64,000 bases of DNA from Arthrobacter cryoconiti. GTDB taxonomy: Bacteria; Actinomycetota; Actinomycetes; Actinomycetales; Micrococcaceae. Under the pieces are notes generated by a model. The model saw only the letters and a program-made list of their open reading frames with translations. It had not been told where the DNA came from and searched no databases. Every line of letters starts with the position of its first letter. The stretch's first letter is position 1. Position numbers and translations under genes: made by a program. Where the stretch lies: the NCBI RefSeq assembly GCF_020905375.1, contig NZ_JAJJBU010000032.1:30784-94783 (forward strand). The letters run 5' to 3'. Of this stretch, positions 59,297-64,000 are shown in pieces.

Positions 59297-60601
59297 CTAG
59301 CCAGCCATCTTTTCGGTCCAGTAACTATCCCAGCTGGCCAAGAGTTCGGAAGTGCTCATCTTGCCGGTCAGGACGCGCTGGAGTTCACCGTCGGACTTCT
59401 TGATCCACTCAGTCCACCAGGACACGCCGCGTGGTTGGACGGCCGAGATGTAGGTGCCAGGATTTTCGGTCATAGTGACGTAGGCAGCCCACGGGCCGGT
59501 GCTGTAGAACGGGTCCTTGGCGGCTGACTTCAGGATTGGCACCAAACTGTTGTCCTTGCTGAACTCCGTTGCTGGCTCGCCTTGAGAGAGATATTTGATG
59601 AGCTTGACAGCTTCGGGCTTGGCTTTGCTGGATTCAGCAATGCCCCATCCGGCAGTGGCCACTGGCTGGATCGCTTTTCCGGTGGGTCCAACGAGCAGCG
59701 GAGCCACATTCCATTGCTCCGCTTTGAGAGACTTAGACTCCTTGATCGTGGCGATGACCTCTGGATCCTGCAGCAGAAAGGCCGTAGACCCATTGCTGAA
59801 GCCCTGGACCATTTCCGGGTAACCCCACGCCACAGACGACGGCGGTGAGCCCTTTTTGAAGATCTCAAGGTAGTCATCCATGGCCTGTTGCGCCTCCGGC
59901 GCGGAGAAGATGGTCTTTCCATTGGACAGCTTGAACGCGTTCTCTTTGTCCACCTGATCAGCGGTGTAGGCCTCTATCACGGCCACGGCATTAGAGTTCG
60001 CGTTGGCTCCCCCGCGGAAGGCGTAGCCGAACTTATTCTTGCCCGGATCGTTGAGCTTCTCGGACTGTGTCAGCAGGTCATTCCAGCTGACCGGTGGCTT
60101 AGAGAACCCAGCTTCTTTGACCATGTCCGTTCGGTAGAACAGGGAAAGACCATAGAAACCGTAAGGAATATAGTAAGTCTTTCCATCCTGTTTGGAATAG
60201 TTGACAGCGTTCTCAGTTAGGTTCCCCCAACCATCCCAGCCCTTCAGATCTGCTGTCATGTCATAGAGCCACTTGTTGGCACCAAATGAACCAACAGTGA
60301 TGTCCCTGGCTTCAACGACATCGATCCCTTTGCCCGATTGGAGCATCTGCTGAATTTTCTGGTCTGCTGAGTCGGTGGGAGGTGAAATCAAGTCGACCTT
60401 GATATTCGGATTTTCCTTTTCAAATCCCGCGAGTAATTTCTTGATGGTGTCAGTACGGGTCGGGTTGGTCAGGCTTTCAACCATTTTGAGGGTGACCTGG
60501 CCGTTGGCACCGTCCTTAGTGCCTGCGCCACCTCCGCATGCGGAGAGCGTCAAGAGAGCTGCCAGGCCCACTGCCGTTATGGTTGCTAGTTTCGATTTCA
60601 T
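59297..60601 (-). CDS. Carbohydrate ABC transporter substrate-binding lipoprotein
   Basis: A 434-residue CUT1 binding protein with a lipoprotein signal ending LSAC and AAAGG before the ATG. Internal features typical of the family include KYLSQGEPATEFSK and WAAYVTMTENP near the C-terminus. Ligand unknown. The gene follows the PLP enzyme gene on the same strand. Confidence 0.9.
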   Translation of the reverse strand: MKSKLATITAVGLAALLTLSACGGGAGTKDGANGQVTLKMVESLTNPTRTDTIKKLLAGFEKENPNIKVDLISPPTDSADQKIQQMLQSGKGIDVVEARDITVGSFGANKWLYDMTADLKGWDGWGNLTENAVNYSKQDGKTYYIPYGFYGLSLFYRTDMVKEAGFSKPPVSWNDLLTQSEKLNDPGKNKFGYAFRGGANANSNAVAVIEAYTADQVDKENAFKLSNGKTIFSAPEAQQAMDDYLEIFKKGSPPSSVAWGYPEMVQGFSNGSTAFLLQDPEVIATIKESKSLKAEQWNVAPLLVGPTGKAIQPVATAGWGIAESSKAKPEAVKLIKYLSQGEPATEFSKDNSLVPILKSAAKDPFYSTGPWAAYVTMTENPGTYISAVQPRGVSWWTEWIKKSDGELQRVLTGKMSTSELLASWDSYWTEKMAG

Positions 60602-60680
60602 TCGTGACCTTTCGAAGGGTAGTCAGGTGAAAATCTAGTTTTGGTGAATGTGAGAAGTACAAGGTGCTTTTGGTGCCGGG

Positions 60681-61895
60681 CTAGCTGGCTCTGGCGAGCC
60701 TGACAAGGTCCGGAACGGCCCGCTCTGCGAACTCTTCATAGTCAGCAGGAGTGTTGTAAAGGTGCGTTGAGAGTCGCAGGAAACCCGCTCCGCCGAAAGT
60801 AGTAATGGCTGTTTCAATATCCAGTTGCTCGGAAATATAGGCTCGCACCGCATGCGAATCTTCATGTGTAGTGGCAAGCCCGCGCGGTAGCCGCACCATG
60901 CGCAGTGGATCAATCTGCATGCCGACGTCGACTCGGCTATCTTCACCTGTCAGGGCAGAAAAAGCGTCCTGCACGATGCGTTGGCCATAGTTCGCCAACG
61001 ATGCTGCGTAGCTGCGGAAAGTGTCCCAGCCGTAGTGCTCCTCAATGGTGTCAAATGAAGTCGAAGCCACCATCCACGAGGTGATGTCTTGCGTTCCCAC
61101 ATGATCAAAGCTCTCCGGGAAGGAGTGTGGAAAGCCCCACGAATCAATGAGCGGATCTACGAGTTCTCGCAATGGACCGCGAGCCACCAAAGCGGCTGTT
61201 CCTCGCGGGGCACAGGCAAATTTATGGAGGTTTCCAACCCAGAATCCTTCGAAGTCTGGGATTGGGTCAGCCAATACTCCGGGAGCGTGGGCACCATCAA
61301 CTAAAAGAGGAATACCTCGCTTGCTCGCTTCCTTTGCAATTTGTTCAATTGGGAAGCGTCGTGCCGTCGCAGAGGTAATTTGGTCGACAACTATCAGTTC
61401 CGTACGTTCTGTAATCTGGGCGACTATCAGCTCGCAGACAAGTGCGGCATCAGCGTCGAGCGGAACATCGGCAATTCGAACTTCCCCATTGTGCGTTCTG
61501 GCAAGGCGCTTCGCTCCTTCTAGCACGGCACCGTAAGCATGATTCGTTGTGACGATCTGCGTGCCGTTGCTAAATGGCAAGGACTTATAGACTGCGCTGA
61601 CGCCGGCACTGGCGTTAGTCACCAAGGCAAGATCATCCGCGTCTACCCGAAGAAAGTTCGCAACACCCACCCGTACAGGCGGTAGGGATGCTGCCTGGCC
61701 CATGAACCAGACACAAGGGTTGGCTTCCATTTCAGCCTTGAGTTCCAGCTGCCGCTCCTGCACGCGGCGTGGGACGGCACCGTAGGAACCGTGATTGAGG
61801 TGGATCTTCCCCGGGGTCAGAGACCAGTCTGTAATGGCCAGGTGCCCCGAAGGTGCCAACATGGGCGAAGGTGCTGTTGCTGCGGAAATTGCCAC
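60681..61895 (-). CDS. Class V aminotransferase-fold PLP enzyme (isopenicillin-N-epimerase-like)
   Basis: A 404-residue fold-type I PLP enzyme. The Schiff-base Lys is Lys225 in GNLHKFACAPRG, and the cofactor Asp is Asp200 in LLVDGAHAPG. The N-terminal HLNHGSYGAVPRRVQ and the VGTQDITSW segment are hallmarks of the isopenicillin N epimerase/EgtE-like branch rather than of cysteine desulfurases. It starts with GTG. As first gene of a sugar-transporter operon it may epimerise, deaminate or beta-eliminate an amino-acid part of an imported compound; the reaction is not known. Confidence 0.85.
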   Translation of the reverse strand: MAISAATAPSPMLAPSGHLAITDWSLTPGKIHLNHGSYGAVPRRVQERQLELKAEMEANPCVWFMGQAASLPPVRVGVANFLRVDADDLALVTNASAGVSAVYKSLPFSNGTQIVTTNHAYGAVLEGAKRLARTHNGEVRIADVPLDADAALVCELIVAQITERTELIVVDQITSATARRFPIEQIAKEASKRGIPLLVDGAHAPGVLADPIPDFEGFWVGNLHKFACAPRGTAALVARGPLRELVDPLIDSWGFPHSFPESFDHVGTQDITSWMVASTSFDTIEEHYGWDTFRSYAASLANYGQRIVQDAFSALTGEDSRVDVGMQIDPLRMVRLPRGLATTHEDSHAVRAYISEQLDIETAITTFGGAGFLRLSTHLYNTPADYEEFAERAVPDLVRLARAS

Positions 61896-62133
61896 GAGTT
61901 GCTCTCTGCTCGAATGTCTACGAATTCTCTGTAAGCTACATCACAGAATTGCCCGAGACAAGGGTTTGCTCGAATGATTCATCATATGACTTTTACTATT
62001 CGTCGGTCATTCTGGTCTTTTTAGGATCAAATGTTCTAGATAGATCAGATGACTTTTTGAAGAGATATGATGACTCATAGTGTGAGTGCAGCTCAAAATG
62101 GCTGGCCTACTTAGATGAAAGAGGGCTTTTAGA

Positions 62134-62820
62134 GTGAGCGCAGTTGACGATGCCATTCAAGGTCTGCGGGCCAAAATTGCCTCTGGTGAACTGGCCCCTG
62201 GCCAAAAGTGCCCGCCCGAAGGGGAACTGGCCACGCAATTGGGAGTGTCCCGAAGCTCTCTCAGAGAGGCCATCCGCGCCATGTCCGCCTTGGGTGTCAT
62301 GGAAGCTCGCCACGGTTCTGGCACTTACATTTCTTCGCTTGAACCCGCTGAGCTCCTACAGGGGTTCTCGCTCCTGGTGGATTTGTTCCCTTTGGATAGC
62401 GTCATTGAATTGTTTGAAATTCGGCGCGTCCTGGAATCACACGCCGCCGCTGGAGCGGCTGCACGCAGCACACCTGAACTGATCGCGACGTTAGAGGATC
62501 TCACCGCAAAAATGGAGCAGAGCGAGAAGTCCGCTGACATCTCTCACCTGGACGCACTCTTCCATGACGCCATTTGCCAGGCGAGCGGAAACGCGACTCT
62601 CGCGGCACTTGTAAAACTGTTCCGCTCGCGTGGGCGCCACTTTAATGTTCTCGACGGTGTTGGGGGAGAAATTGTGCGCCAGTCCAGCAACAAAGGACAT
62701 CGCACGATTCGCGAGGCCATTCGCGATCGTGACCCCTCGACGGCGGCAACTGCGACGGCTGCACACATCGCGCAGACCGAGCACTGGCTCAAGACCATCA
62801 GACCCGAACCCCACCTCTAG
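62134..62820 (+). CDS. GntR-family regulator, FadR subfamily
   Basis: A 228-residue regulator with an N-terminal winged helix (about 5-70, CPPEGELATQLGVSRSSLREAIRAMSALG) and a C-terminal FCD domain with metal-site residues in HLDALFHDAICQASGN and a late His in TAAHIAQTEHW. It starts with GTG, with GAGGG upstream. It is divergent from the PLP enzyme/sugar transporter operon, its probable target. The 238-bp intergenic region contains repeated ATGACT elements (61985, 62049, 62070) and a TCATATGA palindrome but no obvious FadR consensus. Confidence 0.88.
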   Translation: MSAVDDAIQGLRAKIASGELAPGQKCPPEGELATQLGVSRSSLREAIRAMSALGVMEARHGSGTYISSLEPAELLQGFSLLVDLFPLDSVIELFEIRRVLESHAAAGAAARSTPELIATLEDLTAKMEQSEKSADISHLDALFHDAICQASGNATLAALVKLFRSRGRHFNVLDGVGGEIVRQSSNKGHRTIREAIRDRDPSTAATATAAHIAQTEHWLKTIRPEPHL

Positions 62821-62940
62821 GTCCCCCCACCACCAAGAGACTTCGTCGAAAGGGGCCCACAATGGCCGACAACCGTACCGACGGAGCCGTCTTAGTGAGC
62901 CCCTAACCCAACTTTTGGTGTCTAGGGAAGATCTTAAACA

Positions 62941-62970
62941 CGAAGACCCCCTGTAACCAGGGGGTCTTCG
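62941..62970. terminator. Perfect terminator hairpin beside the tRNA remnant
   Basis: A 13-bp perfect stem (CGAAGACCCCCTG with CAGGGGGTCTTCG) closes a 4-nt TAAC loop. On the minus strand it lies 8 nt after the tRNA 3' end at 62979, the usual place for a tRNA terminator. It can also stop transcription from the GntR gene. Confidence 0.9.
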
Positions 62971-62978
62971 TTGAAATG

Positions 62979-63000
62979 TGCCCGAGGTAGGACTCGAACC
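62979..63000 (-). other. tRNA 3'-end remnant, probable attachment site (tRNA-Leu-like)
   Basis: Read on the minus strand, GGTTCGAGTCCTACCTCGGGCA is the T loop, the 3' half of the T stem and the acceptor 3' strand of a tRNA, probably Leu because CTCGGGC pairs with the GCCCGAG start common in tRNA-Leu. The bases just before it (GCC) do not complete the T stem, and no D arm, anticodon arm or 5' acceptor strand is found within the next 90 nt. It is thus a fragment, as left by integration of a mobile element into a tRNA gene. Confidence 0.75.
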
Positions 63001-63180
63001 GGCTTTTACCCCTTGCAGACTCTGGGAGGTAACGGATTCCTGCGGAAATACAGCCCACTTCCACACAGTCCGAGCCAGTCCAACAGGAAAACTGTTCCCG
63101 GCAGGAACAAGCCCATTTTCATGAATCTTGATTAGGTACGCCCGCCGACTCCGACTGGGGCCTGCCGTCCTAGCCATGGG

Positions 63181-63549
63181 TTAACGAGGAACAATATGGG
63201 ATACGATCGCCGCGGCCGATTGTTCCAATCCAATATTTCCAGCGGCCGCTCCCAAGGCAAGGTCAAACGCCTCGTTTGTCCCGAAGATGTGCTTGTATCC
63301 GTTGATCCAAAGAAATGACACCATCAGTGTCCAGGCAGCGCGCTTGTTTCCGTCCAGAAGCGGGTGAAACCTCGCCACCGAATCCAGCAACGCCGCCGCC
63401 TTCAAGGCAAGGTCCGGATAAGCTTCCGTTCCCAGCACGGTGGTTCCCGGACGGGCAAGGGCGGAGGCAAGCAGACCGATGTCCCGGTCATGAAAGCCAT
63501 AGCCGTCGACAACTTGAAGAGCATCCTCAATATCGAGAAACGCCGTCAT
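63181..63549 (-). CDS. Doc-type toxin (Fic fold)
   Basis: A 122-residue Doc/Fic-fold protein with the active-site motif HPLLDGNKRAAW, corresponding to HxFx(D/N)xNKR of Doc, which phosphorylates elongation factor Tu. The preceding helix (AALLDSVARF) and the C-terminal helices match Doc length. It overlaps its antitoxin by 4 nt. The pair lies on the element side of the tRNA remnant. Confidence 0.88.
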   Translation of the reverse strand: MTAFLDIEDALQVVDGYGFHDRDIGLLASALARPGTTVLGTEAYPDLALKAAALLDSVARFHPLLDGNKRAAWTLMVSFLWINGYKHIFGTNEAFDLALGAAAGNIGLEQSAAAIVSHIVPR

Positions 63550-63752
63550 GCATCAGCGAGACGGGTCAACAGCTCGGCATCATGGCTCTTGACGAACTCA
63601 ATGCTCTCAGCGATCTCACGACGACGCCGATGACGTTGCAGCACCATCTCGGCGCCCTGAAGCAGCAACGCGGACTTTGAGGTATGTTCTTCAAGAGCAA
63701 GCTTCTCCAGCTCTCGATCCAGCTCTTCGGGTAATCGCAGATTCATAGCCAT
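63546..63752 (-). CDS. Ribbon-helix-helix antitoxin
   Basis: A 68-residue protein whose first 45 residues (MNLRLPEELDRELEKLALEEHTSKSALL) are a ribbon-helix-helix DNA-binding domain. The C-terminal part is charged and helical and would cover the toxin. A second in-frame Met two codons later is an alternative start. The partner toxin follows with a 4-nt overlap. Many Doc toxins pair with Phd antitoxins; here an RHH protein takes that place. Confidence 0.8.
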   Translation of the reverse strand: MAMNLRLPEELDRELEKLALEEHTSKSALLLQGAEMVLQRHRRRREIAESIEFVKSHDAELLTRLADA

Positions 63753-63775
63753 ACCTCATGGTACCAATCCGGTAC
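63752..63775. promoter_or_regulatory. Candidate autoregulatory operator of the toxin-antitoxin pair
   Basis: GTACC-N5-GGTAC (63761-63775) and an overlapping TACC-TCAT-GGTA (63752-63763) give repeated GGTA half-sites covering the antitoxin start. Ribbon-helix-helix antitoxins typically bind such clustered half-sites. Confidence 0.5.
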
Positions 63776-64000
63776 TAGCGCTGTTCATCAATCCAGAAGA
63801 TTCGACCCGGCTCGAGTGGTCCCGCTCGCCACAGGAGGCACCCAGACGTCGGCACCTACATTCCCCACAATATCGCCACGCGCCGAACTCTAGCAAAAGG
63901 CCAACATGCCCATTTTCGTCAAAATAGGCGGAGGCATCATTTCCGGGACAGTTCACTGCGCGCGATCGAGGACGCGAAGGTCATTGACACGTTACGCAGC
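63776..64000. other. Right edge of the window, no supported gene
   Basis: About 225 bp upstream of the antitoxin. A 66-codon minus-strand frame (63756-63956) overlaps the operator and has no family features. Nothing else can be supported here. Confidence 0.3.

Noticed and set aside
43777..62820. Opine (mannopine/rhizopine) catabolism as the main reading of the region
   Set aside because: Gfo/Idh and TIM-barrel enzymes also occur in opine loci, but the FrlB-like and FrlD-like pair fits Amadori compounds better; opines remain a secondary option.
62862..62906. 14-codon ORF (MADNRTDG...) with an AAAGGGG upstream
   Set aside because: Too short to support; it may be the surviving start of a gene lost near the element boundary, but nothing confirms it.
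62975..63080. Complete tRNA gene on the minus strand
   Set aside because: The T stem is broken and no anticodon arm, D arm or 5' acceptor strand can be folded upstream.
62491..63177. 228-codon minus-strand frame over the GntR gene and tRNA remnant
   Set aside because: It lies antisense to a clear GntR gene, crosses a terminator and a tRNA fragment and has no family features.
63756..63956. 66-codon minus-strand frame with several Cys residues
   Set aside because: It overlaps the antitoxin operator, has no ribosome binding site and resembles no family known to me.

Overview
The window reads as a chromosomal segment of an actinobacterium, most likely a Micrococcales/Micrococcaceae (Arthrobacter-like) organism. 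The support is moderately high GC, dense gene packing with many 1-4 nt overlaps, frequent GTG/TTG starts, lipoprotein-type ABC binding proteins and protein families typical of soil Arthrobacter. The assignment is by eye; no search was run.

Layout. 1-2.7 kb: a cut glutaryl-CoA-dehydrogenase-like gene, the ribosome-rescue hydrolase arfB, then luxS overlapping an MTA/SAH nucleosidase gene (activated methyl cycle). 2.7-9.7 kb: a metal and DNA-precursor locus. It holds a MntR-type DtxR regulator, a manganese ABC transporter on the minus strand and, divergent from it, nrdE and nrdF. The NrdF has Gln, Ser and Lys where three metal-binding glutamates should be. That is the QSK signature of the recently described metal-free class Ie ribonucleotide reductases. 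Two NrdR-like boxes 32 bp apart and a 26-codon leader ORF with a strong Shine-Dalgarno sit upstream; nrdH and nrdI are not beside it.

9.7-15.2 kb: a LysR regulator divergent from a YtcJ-type amidohydrolase and an amino-acid ABC transporter. 15.3-27.4 kb: a compact seven-gene run consisting of an arginine/ornithine antiporter, arcA, arcB, arcC, phosphoketolase, a P3-type H+-ATPase and a GH65 glycoside phosphorylase. Together these look like an oxygen-independent ATP and proton-motive-force module. 27.4-35.5 kb: a TetR-controlled acyl-CoA catabolic cluster whose SDR dehydrogenase carries two internal in-frame deletions and whose MaoC hydratase is truncated. 35.5-43.6 kb: a flavin disulfide reductase, methyltransferase, UbiB-like kinase, flavodoxin, SOUL protein, secreted lipase and an EAL phosphodiesterase with a DUF1059 protein.

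43.8-62.8 kb: a roughly 19 kb sugar/amino-acid conjugate uptake and catabolism region. Its core resembles a fructosamine (Amadori product) pathway: FrlC-like epimerase, CUT1 sugar transporter, FrlB-like SIS deglycase, FrlD-like kinase and a LacI regulator, with perfect TGATACCGGTATCA operators. Next come a second, related LacI with TGAGTCCGGTCTCA operators, a polar amino-acid ABC transporter, a Gfo/Idh oxidoreductase and an FAD amine oxidase. A third unit has another CUT1 transporter, an isopenicillin-N-epimerase-like PLP enzyme and a FadR-type regulator.

62.9-64 kb: a perfect terminator hairpin next to the last ~22 nt of a tRNA (probably Leu) without the rest of the gene, followed by a Doc/ribbon-helix-helix toxin-antitoxin pair. 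This is what one end of an element integrated in a tRNA 3' end looks like, with the element continuing to the right.
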